Source of the DNA: Leuctra nigra
Taxonomy: Eukaryota; Arthropoda; Insecta; Plecoptera; Leuctridae
Assembly: GCA_934045905.1 (NCBI GenBank)
Contig: OW203773.1
Location: 22,555,246 to 22,619,245, forward strand
DNA length: 64,000 nt
Reading direction: 5' to 3'
Positions 45,671-57,370 of the stretch are shown piece after piece; position 1 is the first letter of the stretch; each line of letters starts with the position of its first letter. The notes under the pieces are model-generated. The model saw nothing but the letters and a program-made list of their open reading frames with translations. It was not told where the DNA came from and searched no databases. The position numbers and the translations under genes were made by a program.

Positions 45671-47744
45671 ATGCCTAAGTCAACGGAAACACGTATTCGG
45701 CTCTGGAAGTCTCGGTGCTGCAATCCATTTAGTGTCGAAAACCATCGAGTTACGACTGGACTTCAAACTGTGACAGAGGTTATGAACAAGAAAATTCCTC
45801 ATATTCCGGTGAAAAGTGCAGTATGCAGAACTTGCCGAAAAAAGCTTGCAGCATTACCGGCAGTGACAGAAGATTTACCGGCGCCAGCAACGGCAACGTC
45901 TATGTCCAGTGGATCGTCGAGCTCCGACGACCCCGTCCAGCCTCCGTGTGAGACGCCAGCTCATCAAGTTGCTGGTTCTTCCTACCAGCAACAGGTGCTA
46001 GTTTCGGCTCTTAATAAGCCATTAGTGTTATTTGGAGAATCGCCCATTGTGCAAAAAAAGCTTGCACAGGAAAAATATCCAAAAGAGAAGCAAAAAAAAG
46101 TAGTAAAAGCTTTGGAAAAAGTAATATTTGCTTCCACTATGGAATCCGATTCAGGAGAAGAAGACAATGCGGACAGTGAGATGATTCGGCAATTGAAGGA
46201 CAAGTTTCAATCCACGACTGACAAAAGTGTCCAAGTTTAAGTGCTGACCGTTCTGCCACGAAGCTGGACACTTAGTCGCGTGCAGAAAGTGTTTGGGGCC
46301 ACGAAATGTATGGCGCAGAAGGCAAGACAACTCGTCAAAGAAAAGGGGATCATGACTACTCCGAATCCCAAACCAGGCAGACCTCTGCCACAAGATGTCG
46401 TGGACGTCGTCCAGCAGTTCTACCAGAACGACGACATCAGTCGAGCAATGCCTGGTAAGAAGGATTGCAAGTCGGTCAAGCTCGACGGCAAGAGAGTTCT
46501 TCTGCAGAAGCGACTTGTCCTCAGCGACCTAAAAGATGTTTATCAGCTTTTTAAAAATCAGTACCCTAACATTAAAGTGGGATTTTCGAAGTTTGCTGAT
46601 CTACGCCCCAAGCAGTGTATTCTGGCGGGAGCTAGTGGCACTCACACTGTGTGTGTTTGCACTATTCACCAGAATGTGAAACTCATGATGCTTGGGGCGA
46701 AAATTGCCGATCTCACTGCCCAAGATGAAAAGCCATTGAAGACGTATAAAGATTGCCTGGCATCTCTGATCTGCTCGTCACCGCAACCAGCCTGCCATCT
46801 GGGAGAGTGCAAGTCCTGTCCCGGTCCATCCAGCCTCAAGGAACATCTCCGTGACCTATTCGATGAGAATCTTATTGAAAACGTGTCTTTCAATAAGTGG
46901 ACGTCCGTCGATAGGTGCACGTTGGAGACAGTTGGAATGGGTGCTGACGAGTTCCTCGAGACTTTCTGCGACAGACTCAGTGTTCTTGTCAGACACGCGT
47001 TCATAGCCACCCAGCAGTCCGACTATTGCAAGCAAGTGAAGAGCCAGTTGAAGCCAGGAGAGTATCTTGTAATCTGTGATTTTGCAGAAAATTACTCGTT
47101 TGTATTACAAGATGCTGCTCAAGGTTTCCACTGGAACAACTCTCAGGCCACGATCCATCCCTTCGTTGCCTTCTTCAATGTGGATGGAGTCGAGCAACAC
47201 GTGAGCTTCGTGGTCGTGTCCGACTGCCTCCAGCACAACACGGTGGCGGTGCATCTGTTCCAGAGGAAGTTGATTGAGTTCCTGACCAACATTCACTCTG
47301 CAGTGCCCAAGAAGCTGTTCTACTTCTCCGACGGTGCAGCTTCCCAGTATAAAAATAGGAAGAACTTTGTCAACATTTGCCACCACTATGATGACTTTGA
47401 GGTTGACGCCGAGTGGCATTTCTATGCCACGTCGCATGGCAAGGGGGCCTGCGACGGCGTCGGCGGCACTGTCAAGCGACTGGCGTCCCTATGAACACCA
47501 GATAATGACACCTAGGGACTTATATGATTGGGCCAGGGAGCATGTCGAGGCGGTCAACTTCGTCTTCTGCACCATTGAAGACCATGAAGCAGAAGAGGAG
47601 TTCCTGAAGGATCGATTTCTCCATGCGCGGACAATACCAGGCACTCAAAAGCTGCATTCATTTTCACCCACTTCAACGTCGACAGCTTCCACCAAGATCT
47701 ACTCATTTGCTGACAAGTTCACAGAACAAATCGTCACACAATAA
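45671..47744 (+). pseudogene. DDE-type transposase-like protein, one stop and one frameshift
   Basis: Start at ATG 45671 (MPKSTETRIRLWKSRCC). The N-terminal part has a Cys pair module (RCCNPF, later CRTCRKK), then a Ser/Pro-rich linker. A TAA at 46238-46240 interrupts, and the same frame goes on directly for 417 codons. This second part shows a helix-turn-helix-like start, a Cys cluster (CVCTIH, CHLGECKSC), and probable catalytic blocks: VICDFAENYSF, YFSDGAASQYKNRKNF, and EWHFYATSHGKGACDGVGG. The Asp, Asp and Glu/Asp spread over these suggests an RNase-H-fold DDE/D transposase. A frameshift near 47485 moves the C-terminus (RPYEHQIMTPRDLY) to another frame, ending at TAA 47742. Proteins with these motifs are scattered in arthropods and cnidarians, usually unnamed. 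The only gene between long inverted repeats, hence the likely transposase. Superfamily not assigned. Confidence 0.7.
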
Positions 47745-48282
47745 TCATGTCCAATCCAACTACACTCTGTCCACTATTCAATCTGTCCAGTGGTTTTAAC
47801 CTTTCCACAATAAAAAAAAGACCCCATACATTGGTTGAGACCTTGGCGAGGTTATGGGGCTTTTACTAGCGTCAACCATTTAAAAATAAATACTTCTGTC
47901 CACATTAGGTTTGGCTACCCCTTTTTGGACAATATATTATCTGTAAAGTCGTTTAGGTTATTAAAAATAATTTCTGCAGAAAGCGCAAAAAGCTGCAGGC
48001 TAGTATTGAAAAAAAATTACAAATCGATATAAGTATGAATTTACTCAACTGTTTCTAACTATTAAGAGCCTATAAAAAAATTGCTAGCTTGTGGTCATAT
48101 TAGTGATACAAAAATATATTTAAATTTTATAATAACGGTTTCTTGTGGGATGAGGGAGTGGGGGTTAAATACAAAAAACTTTGGTTTGGTCACCCCTATC
48201 TTAGATATACTACACAATATTTGTGTACTGTCAAATGCTTTTAAAACTTTATTACACTAACATATTCTGAAATATTAACCCA
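47745..48282. other. Trailer of the long-TIR transposon
   Basis: No gene. The 48140-48200 segment (GGGTTAAATACAAAAAACTT then TTTGGTCACCCCT) is a diverged direct repeat of a part of the right terminal repeat at 48685-48725. Confidence 0.5.
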
Positions 48283-49028
48283 CAAACTGCTTGAACAATA
48301 TAACAATACAACGAATTAGACAAGAAATATGAGATTCAATCATGTAAGAAAAACTTCGAGTTCATGTTCATGCATGTTTGCTTCAATAAGGTAATATGTC
48401 AGATCGGAGAGACCATTAAAAATAGATATGAAATATTTTTGTTATAATGAGGACTAAGAGTCACATTCCGTTGTAATGATATGGACTGATCATACGTCAG
48501 TGAAAAATACAAGATTCAATTGTATAGCTAAAAAGTGCACATTTCTCAACATTACCGTGAACTTTTGTTTACTGCGCCTAAACTAGAAGTAGGCCTAGAA
48601 TGCGACTTGCGCGATCTTTTAGTACTATGTATTGCCGTTATCATATATTTTTTTCAAATTTTTAAAAGTGGCCTCTCTTTAGGGGGAGGGGGTAAATAAA
48701 GTCAAAATTTGGTTTGGTCACCCCTGTTAAAATATTTTTGAATGTGAAAGTTCTAGTTAAAAAGGTCATGTTATGAGCTCCAATTACTAAAAAAAATCAA
48801 TCGATTATCTCAAACGGATCAAAAGTTATGATAGATTATGTAAATCAACCCCAACAAAAAGTTGGTTTCTTTAGGGGTGCGCCGCTCGAACACGGTTAGA
48901 GATATGGCGAAACAAAAAAATACGTGTCTGTTTATTTCGGTTTGTGAACATTTATACCAAGTTTTACGAAAATTTAAGATGGTGATGTAAATTTTTCACT
49001 TTTTTTGGTCACGTTGGTATGGAATTAG
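48283..49028. repeat. Right long terminal inverted repeat of a DNA transposon
   Basis: Inverted complement of 44364-45136; begins ACAAACTGCTTGAACAATAT and ends with the GGAATTAG word. The repeats differ by scattered substitutions and small indels, so the insertion is not brand-new. Confidence 0.85.
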
Positions 49029-49270
49029 CCCTATCTAGGTTTTTCATAATAGTTCAGGAAAAGGAAAAAACGATGTGTTATGAAATATAAGGAGTATTAT
49101 ATATGAAAATTCATTAAAAAAATCATTTGTTTCAAATATGTATCACTTATTATTAATGATTAGAAACATCATTCACAATGATTACATTCTGTATCACAGC
49201 CTATGGATGTTACGCAAGATAGGCCCTTTGGCGTTCATCTTGCACAGAGCTTAAAGATAGGCCCTACGCT

Positions 49271-49335
49271 ACTAGGAAAACGCTCTGAGTAACGCGTTGA
49301 TGAGCGAGCACGGATACGCAGAACACCTTGAACCG
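49271..49335 (+). repeat. Dispersed repeat family C, copy 3
   Basis: AGGAAAACGCTCTGAGTAAC followed by GCGTTGATGAGCGAGCACGG, nearly identical to 12731-12800, and in the opposite orientation to 35460-35510. Confidence 0.6.
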
Positions 49336-49669
49336 AAATTCTGTCTATCGAAAATATCATTAAAAGCCAATAATTCTTGAATTTCGTCAGACTTGAATAA
49401 AAATCTCTAAATATTCCTAAAATGTTAGTATCAACCTTTATGATTGAACAGCTGTTACTTGTTATATTCAAAAATCACAGGATCTCTTTAAAAGCAATAT
49501 ACCTGGGACCACTCAAATCATACGATATTAGTGTGTACATCAATATCAGATCAATCTGTTGAACGGTCATTATGGTTTCATTTCGTTTGAAACTTTCTGC
49601 TCTAACTACCTTGCCTTGAACTGAAGATTTGAAGTCGCCGTGAATTTGACAGCCAACACGCAAAATGTC

Positions 49670-50050
49670 TCTAAAATTACAAAAACTTTTGAAAATAACG
49701 ACAGATTAGACTGAAAATTGGCAAAAATACCTTAAATGTTGGCACCAATGACCATGCGAAATTTTAAGTTGGTCGGTCAATCGGTTCTAGTTTAAATTAC
49801 AAAAACCATCATAAAAATTGTTTCAAATTTGAACCAATGGGAGGATTTGGCTGAAATTTATTATGATTGGGTACAATGTTGGTTGCAATGACTTTGCTAA
49901 ATTTCAAATTGATGAAACCAACCAATCGAAAGATAATTTTTTTAAAATTTGAACCATTCAGGGGATTTAAAAAAAAGGGTCTGCAACGCCCGGAAATGGT
50001 CAGTACATGTGTGCAAATTTTCAGCTTGATCGAAGAAAAACTGTGACAGG
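49670..50050 (-). repeat. Dispersed repeat family G, copy 2 (inverted)
   Basis: Diverged inverted copy of 34540-34970 with the phrases TTTTGAAAATAACGACAGAT, ATTGGGTACAATGTTGGTTG and AACCAATCGAAAGATAATTT. It is followed by A-rich CACAAAAAAAACACAC tracts (50060-50105) and the GAGACGCTCGCTTCGCTCGC motif shared with position 1259. Confidence 0.6.
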
Positions 50051-50159
50051 TATATCGTCAGTAACAGAAAAAAAACACACAAAAAAAACACACAAAAAAA
50101 ACAGAGGTCCGTGCCAAAAGAGCCAAAAGGAGACGCTCGCTTCGCTCGCTCAATTAGTC

Positions 50160-51148
50160 TGTGTAAAGATAGGCCCTTCTGGCAAATCAATTAATTATAA
50201 AATTGACTTTTTCCAATTTTAAAACAGCTCTACTGGCCTCAGTTTTCACTTCAGAGATATGCCCTTCTGGAATATCATGAAGTATATCAAACCTTGCAGG
50301 AAAACACCAAAAAGTGAAATTTGCATTTTTGATGAGATAGGCCCTTATGGCAAAACACCGACGAAATGCATTATAACAAGACTTTGACAACTGGACATTG
50401 AGTACATGAATAAAAATTTGTTAAATTTACACACTTTCTGTAAGAAATAAAACATACATTTCAACTTGTTTTAATTTTAACATTTACTTTCTATTCTACG
50501 TGATGAGATATAAGAAGCAACAGGTGAACTTGCAGCAGGAGTTGAGACTGATCTGTACAGAACAATGCTTATGAAAACAACCTCCGATCAACATCATGGG
50601 ACATGCACATGCGCGGATACAGTGTAGGATAAAACATGGAAATGAATCGAATTCGAACCGAATAGTAATGTTTGGTAATGTTTAACAATGTATAGCTCTT
50701 TTTGTCACACAAGTGACGAACCTAATTTGAAACTTCTCCGTCTGCTAAAGAAGAGAAATGTATACAGTAATGCTATGATTATGAGCATTCTAATTCTGAT
50801 CATATAGTTCATAGTACAGACCACTCGCCAAGGCACCGTGCTTTCATACCCCCAGCGCCACTAGCGAGAGAAATCGGCAAAGCTGTACGGAGAAGAATCT
50901 TCAATTTTATCATCTCTCATTGGTTGTGGGCATTCTAACCGATAAATATCAGCTAATAAGTCAAAATAGCTTAGAATTGGTTAAAGAGAGGAGCAAACTA
51001 ATAATTTTATCTGATTTAGGTAAAGAGAAATATCATTTGGCGTATTGTTGTCCGAATTCATACAAAGTAATGTTTGAATTGTAGACATTTTCTTACAATC
51101 TCAGATGGGATGATGTTATGTATATGAGCTGCTTATTTAAAAGATTTT
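50160..51148. other. Gene-free stretch
   Basis: No supported gene. The words ATAGGCCCTT(C/A)TGGCAAA recur near 49205, 49253, 50170 and 50337, spaced irregularly, suggesting a short degenerate repeat. Confidence 0.4.
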
Positions 51149-51220
51149 ACCTCCAGTCAGATTGGAGCCTACGACCATTAGATAGCCGGTCTAATGCTCC
51201 ACCAACTGAGCTACGGAGAA
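51149..51220 (-). tRNA. Decayed tRNA-like sequence (SINE head or pseudogene)
   Basis: On the minus strand the sequence has the box A-like TAGCTCAGTTGGTGGAGCA, an anticodon arm TTAGA-CCGGCTA-TCTAA, and a box B-like T arm (GTAGGCTCCAATCTGAC). The acceptor ends TTCTCCG and TGGAGGT pair imperfectly. Position 33 is C instead of U and the T arm is damaged, so this is a tRNA-derived relic, not a working tRNA. Confidence 0.55.
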
Positions 51221-51438
51221 TCCTTCAAATTTGCAGCTTTTATTTTATTTAGCTTTTATTTGCTTTTATTTGTAGCTACATTTCAAACATAACAGATGCT
51301 CATTGCATCATGAGAAAGTCCATATCAGGTCGATGTTTGTCAGCTGTCAAGCGTGGATGTTTTCCACGGTCTTCTGGCAACATCACTTCCTGAGCTTGTA
51401 CAAGTCATATGGATTATAAAAGAGGCACATTTTAACGA

Positions 51439-51490
51439 TACTCCGTGGCTCAGTTGTTAGAGCATTAGACCGGCAATCTAATTTAAATTT
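51439..51490 (+). repeat. Half tRNA-like sequence, inverted relative to the previous
   Basis: TACTCCGTGGCTCAGTTGTT and AGAGCATTAGACCGGCAATC match the 5-prime half of the tRNA-like sequence at 51149-51220 in opposite orientation, then homology stops. Likely a second SINE head or a partial inverted duplication. Confidence 0.5.
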
Positions 51491-51767
51491 GCAGTTCATA
51501 TAAAGAAGGGTAGGAGGATGCCAACGGCGTCTTGGAGGATGCCGACACGAGTTGCTATTTTTGTCATTCATCGCGCTGTCTGTGTTTATCAGAAACAAAA
51601 GTGAGTCACCATCTCGGTTCCTATTGAGTTCGTCTATTTTGTTATTTCTTAGTTCAAGGTCTGAGGAGGCCTGGTCTCGAACTCCTGTATCTTGTTACAG
51701 GTGAGCTCCTTCTGACTTGCTTGCCACAGGCTTAAGTAATTATGTCGCATTTAAACCAGATAATAAC

Positions 51768-51960
51768 ATGAGAATAACCATATGATAACCAATACACCGT
51801 AATATGTAGTAAAAAACGGGCAGGAAATAACTTGGAACAAAAATATATTTAAAAGCATTAATTAAATCCCAAGCGGATTAAATTTAAAATCTTCGTTATA
51901 TAATGTTTAAGTAATGATGTGGCTTTAAAACACTTATTTAATGAACAATAAGAAAGGTCC
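51768..51960 (+). repeat. Dispersed repeat family B, copy 3
   Basis: Shares AATAACTTGGAACAAAAATA and ATGTGGCTTTAAAACACTT-like phrases with 10834-11040 and 43272-43470. Confidence 0.6.
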
Positions 51961-52625
51961 AGGAATAAAAGATTGTCGAGTTATGCTTAGGGGATAGCAG
52001 AAAGAAATATTAAAAAATAAGAATAAAAAATCCCTGTTCCTGCAACATTGACATTGGTCAGAGAAATTTTAGAAAACCGACAGATTTTGGAAGAAGAAAC
52101 TCCTGCTTCAATCAATTAAATTATGAAGATGCTGGAATTGTGTCTCTCTTCTTCTTATTTTCAATTTGAAAATGTTTTCTTTAAACATAAATCAGGTTTG
52201 GCTATGTGGAATTGTTTATCTGGTCTTTAAGCGACATCTACATAAATGGCATTGAAGATGAGATCATGAACAGGGTAAGAATAAAGCCGAAGTTTTAGAC
52301 ACGATAAGTAGATGATGTTTTCGTGATTTGGATTTGGAATTGGTGAATTTCTAGATGCAATAAATAACCTTATAGACCAACAAGAAAATGAATAATGGGA
52401 AAGGAAGTTGGAGGAAGTATACCATTTTATTTTTTAAATTCACAGGGCACATGAATAATAATAATTGAGACAGAGGTCTATCGAAAGCCACCTCATACAA
52501 ATCAATATATACATCACTCTCTAACCACCAGATCAACTGAAATCTTACTTCAGCCGTTTAGGTATCATTCAGAGCTCTACATGTAACATGGACATGCATG
52601 TGTTAGCCTTCATAACGTTGGAAGA
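51961..52625. other. Gene-free stretch
   Basis: No supported gene on either strand. Confidence 0.35.
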
Positions 52626-52944
52626 GGAGGCCAAGTCTTGAAACTTACGCTTTCAGGTCGCAAACGCTCTCGGACGTCATAAAGTCCCATTTACTGTAAG
52701 AGTGATCGACATTGAAACATAAAGTCAAGCCACTTATTTGATTGTCATCCAGCAATCTATTGAAAACCATTTTATTAACATTATAATTATTATTACAGAT
52801 ATTATAAAGTCATAAAACCTTATTCAAAATTAAGCTGAACAGTTTAAGGTAGATTTCAAGGTCATCATTCTTACAGTAAATGGGACTTTATGACGTCCGA
52901 GAGCGTTTGCGTCCTGAAGGCGTAAGTTTCAAGACTTGGCCTCC
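52626..52944. mobile_element. MITE family F, copy 2 (319 bp)
   Basis: Second copy of the element at 33589-33910 in the same orientation, with the same terminal inverted repeats (GGAGGCCAAGTCTTGAAACT on the left). The copies differ by scattered substitutions only. Confidence 0.8.
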
Positions 52945-55900
52945 AGAACTAACTTTTAAGGTGATACTAGCGCTCGGCTCGGTCTATAGTGGGTCACCGA
53001 TTTAACTGACGCTCTGGTAAGAGGAATGAAAACTGCCTCTTTTGCTTTTTAGGTAAGGGGGGAGTGGACTACGGAAAAGTGGCAATTATTGTGTAAGCTA
53101 TGAACACGACAATAGCATACGAATTCAAAATTGCAACGTTTTGAGCTGTGCAAACAGCGCGTCATCCCCCCCCCCCCCTTCCTCCCCCTTCATATTCCAA
53201 GATTGTCCCTTGTCACATATTTCGAAACTACCCCTCATTAAAAGACATTACCAGACTCTTCCTCCCCACCAACCATAAATACCACCTTAAAACCTACTGC
53301 AACATGCAATATTTTGAAAATTTGATTTGTTTTGGGAAATAATTTGACTGTGTGTTTAGATTTTTCAATAATTTATTATCTGTTTTACTGCGCCTTGAAA
53401 AAGCCAACTGGAGTTTTGGCGAAACGTCTGCGATTAAAAAGTATAAACGTGGCAATACGTGGAAACGTGGAAATGTATCAGAATGTGGAAACGTGGAAAT
53501 GTATTAACTGAAACAATTAATATTTGCAGAACATCGTTGGGAATCACTGGGAAGATGTACAACTGTGAAATCACAGAACAGAATGAGGCAAGCAATGCGT
53601 CATCTCATGCAATCAAATTCAATATCAGGGACGACGCTAAGGGGGAGCCTGGGGGGGCCACGGCCCCCCAAACATTCACGCGCCCCCCCTTGTGCCCCCC
53701 CAAACCAAGTGTGGGAAAATAAATATCTTGAAAGTCTATACTTTTCTTCAATTTTTTGCACTGTTCAAATTATCAAATAAAACTTCAGCTGACAATGTTT
53801 TGCAAATAGGCGACTTTCGTATGCCAGACATAATGAAGTTCCTAAGATAAGAAGTATAGCAGGGTTGACAAAAATAGGAAAAGATAAGGAACTCAAAGAT
53901 AAGGAAAGATCTTGCAATGGAGACTCTAAGTATCAAATTAGGAAAGGAGTGATTGAAATGGTTTGGTCTATTGAAAGGGATGGGACAAGAAAGGATACCG
54001 AGAAGGAAGGCAGATAGAGCAGCAATGGGAGGGAAAAGAAAGGCAGGGTGACCGCGAACGAAGTGGATGAGTGTAGGGAAGGTGGCTGTGGAAAAAGTGG
54101 AGAGTCTTGGGAAATGGTAAGGGACGAAAAATGGTGGGAGGACAGTTCATAAAAATTAGTGTAGTGTAGGGATAATTTTTTGAAGGCTTCAGCTTTTTTA
54201 ATTATCCCCACCAGGCGCGTAGGAAGGGGGGGGGGGAGAATCCCCCCCCACCTATGATTCAATACCCCTCCCTATGTACTTATATATTTATGTGTCAAGA
54301 AAATATGTGCTTAAAAAGTGTTAAAATCGCATAGTTAAATGCACCAAATTGATGTTTGAAATTCAAAAAATTCCCGGGGCTGTGCGCCCCGGACCTGCAT
54401 TTTACTGGGGGGCCCTCCCCCCAGTCCCCCCATTGTCTTCGTAGACACTAGTATCTCCAGCTCAAGTTATTTTACATATTCCCCCCCCCCCCCCTTGCAA
54501 ATTGAGTTTCTACGCGCCTGATCCCCACGCCACAATATGAAAATATACATGTGAAAATACGTTTGCCCCCCCTAAAAAGTTTATTGCCCTACCTAGGCCC
54601 CCCCCTGTATAAAAATCCTAGAGTCGTCATTGTTCAATATGCCCAGTGCGTGAATATTAATGTAAATTATTCACAAAGCCACACATGCGCGATGTGTTTG
54701 AGCGTTATACAACTTTAAATATTATAGGAGTTCTAAAATCCAAGGTCACATCCTATGTTCTAGGTGGATATGTCGTGTGTCCTGGGCTTAACCAATCACA
54801 GAACATGATTCAACTGTAAAGTTACGATCAGTCTATGCAACTTGTTAACTCCCTTCGTCTAAGGGAGGAAGGAAATTTAAATTCATTTTGACACAAGACT
54901 AGTGGCATTGTCTTTTCGTAGTTTAACCTCAACGTAAAAAAAATCGATGTACCTATCTGAAGTTATGTGGGAATGACAATAAAATTTAAAATTTAAAATT
55001 TAAATTAAAATGCTTGTCCCATGCATATTGAAACATGGTTCTGTAAGTTCTTAGTTTTAAAATAACGTATTTATTTTCTTTCACCTTGACTTACGATCAT
55101 AATAGAGATTTGAATCGCGTTCTTAAGACTCAATATAGTTCGGGACACGCGAGGAGGCAAATGAGCTCAAGGCGCCAGCGGGACAACAGGCTTCCTAGAG
55201 GCATCAACTAATGTACAAGGACACATAATGTCACTAGATACAACAGTCAGGATAATTGAGGACATTCAAATTGACAAAAAGACAGAGAACAAGAAGCCTA
55301 ATTAGTAATTGAAGGGTGCATGCGCAAAAAATCATTTAAGTAATCCATTTTGTCCTGCTATATGTTTGTATATATGTGTGCTGTGCAAGAATCACGTGTG
55401 TTATGAGCAGTTCTCGATAGCAGTTCTGGAGGTATATTCTAGAACGGTTTCCCAATTCCATTCTGATGGAATCTGGTCACGGCCATAAGGATTAACATTG
55501 CGTTGAATCGAATTCCAGTGGAATCAGGAATTTAAAAGTTCTGGAATAGGGCCCCAGGCCACGATTTTCATATCCTTTTTTCGATTGCATATTATTCCAA
55601 CCCATCATAAGAACACACTCTGACCATTATCTATACCATATATTTCATTTGCAATAGATTGACTTATTCTGTGTAGACTCTGGGCTCTCTGGATTGAGTT
55701 CCTCCTCAGTTTGTACACAACACAATTTGTTCACTTGGGTTTGAGCTGAATGGCAGAGTGTTTTCTTGCTGTAGTCTGGTCGGGAGTCTCTTTGCCCCTT
55801 GATGCTGTGTTATTAACAACATTTTGTTTCAATCTTTTAGAATAGATTCGTCAGTTTCTTGATCTTAAATTTCCCGAATACGCTTTTTCTCCTTGATGGA

Positions 55901-56189
55901 TTTCATCCTAGCAGAAGTCATTCCTGCTTTCGGCATGTTTAAATCGGGATAGCTAAAATAATACAACCAACATAAAGAATACCTTATTAAAGTACAAAAA
56001 TACCTGAGTGATCAATGTTTGAAATGCACGAAATGTGTGCTGAAAGACGTAATGTATTCAATGTCGTAATGTTACGAAATGAATCTTAAACAAAACTTCG
56101 CAAATATGAAATAAAGTAACCACTTTTCAATGTCATAAGCAAAAATAATCAAAGTTGCACTGTACAAAATGGGTCAGGTTAAACAGCAC
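52945..56189. other. Gene-free repeat DNA with poly-C and poly-G tracts
   Basis: No supported gene. G and C runs of 7-14 occur at 53166-53180, 53640-53700, 54228-54250 and 54480-54495. The words GGGGGGGCCACGGCCCCCC (53655-53674) and GGCGCGTAGGAAGGGGGG (54213-54230) point to a repeat family with G-rich ends. A motif at 53393-53431 (CTTGAAAAAGCC ... TTTTGGCGAAACGT) is a hairpin followed by GAAAC, as often found in retroelement flanks. Confidence 0.45.
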
Positions 56190-56664
56190 CTAGTTTAGAA
56201 ACGGAATTAATCCAGTTTCACAATTACAATAAGACAGGGTATTGTTTTGAACTGAATGAATCAACCATTAAAAAAATTAGCAACCTTCAAGGAAATGTCA
56301 GGCTAGACAAAAGCTCAGAAACGGAATGAATCCAACGTTTCCACAAGCCAATTATGAAATGTCAAAGTCCTGACAAAACTCTCGATAAATAATATTAGCA
56401 CCTGCTATAAAAGCGGGAAAACTTTACTAAAACTTTCACAAAGAACACCAAATAACAAACTTTTCAACGAAAATTAGCAAAATGTTGGAGAGATTTGAAA
56501 TGACGTCTGATCAGAAGAAGAGAACAAACGCCAATGAATGAGATTGTTGAATATCGACTAATGTTTTCTTATCCCTCCTGGATGCAAACTCAGCCAAGTA
56601 GAAACACAAGAAGCACGGCCATCAGGACTACAAATTGCCGAAAAGTAACTCACGGTCCTTAGAG
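56190..56664 (+). repeat. Dispersed repeat family D, copy 4
   Basis: Contains two GAAACGGAAT(G/T)AATCCA units and the full 200-bp block, ending CTCACGGTCCTTAGAG as in copy 1. Confidence 0.7.
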
Positions 56665-57277
56665 TTTTGCGAACTTTAAAAATTATTTATTTGGAAATAC
56701 GTTTTATTCATAGCTTGCACGAACTCTTTTGTTTCATACCAGTAATGCAATATTATTGCATTTTAAACCTGAGGACGGACATTTTGTTGGCACCTTGACG
56801 GGTCAAATTCTATAACTTTATTGAGAAAAATCGATGTATTTTTGTAGTGTGAGTTATTCCTCTGCTTACTAAAGATATCTCCGGAGCCTATACAATTTCC
56901 CAGGTATACCCATTAACTATAAAATATCGTCAAAAAAGCAGAGATACACAGCTATTCTGCGTGCCATCAAGATGGTGTCAGGCAACAATGAGATTACATC
57001 ATGTGCAAACTAGGAATTAAGATGATTCAAGGTTTGTTGGGGATTCCGCACCAAACTAACAGAAAGCATACATCCATATTGAATGAAAATATGATCCATA
57101 TGAATAATATGGAATATCAATCAACAAAAAAAGTATCTGCTTTCACTTAAACTTGAAAATAGCATCTAAACATTATGGTACGTTAAGCAATTCAGATTCA
57201 GATTCAGTTGCAGTTGAAAAACTTAATTGGAAGTTCCAGCCTTAATACGGGTTAAATCATAATATACAGTCATCTAA
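56665..57277. other. Gene-free stretch
   Basis: No supported gene or element boundary. Confidence 0.35.
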
Positions 57278-57370
57278 ATCAGTGATCGGCAACCTTTTTT
57301 GTTCAAGGAGCCAATTTTCCAAAAATTAATAAATCAGATAATAATGGGAGCCATTGTACAGGTTATAATT
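57278..57370. mobile_element. Possible hAT-type terminal fragment
   Basis: CAGTGATCGGCAACCTTTTTT followed by GGAGCCAATTTTCC resembles the ends of hAT non-autonomous elements. No matching second end was located, so it is a fragment at best. Confidence 0.3.

Larger units (their letters stand above)
44364..49031 (+). mobile_element. DNA transposon with about 0.75-kb terminal inverted repeats
   Basis: A complete-looking element of about 4.67 kb: two long inverted repeats, a single transposase-like gene on the plus strand, and gene-free leader and trailer DNA. A target duplication was not identified, so the exact ends are uncertain by tens of bases. Both terminal repeats and the gene are otherwise well preserved; the superfamily is not certain. 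Confidence 0.8.

Noticed and set aside
53140..54610. Proline- and serine-rich ORFs on both strands
   Set aside because: They come from poly-C/poly-G tracts and pyrimidine-rich DNA, with no domain or conserved motif.
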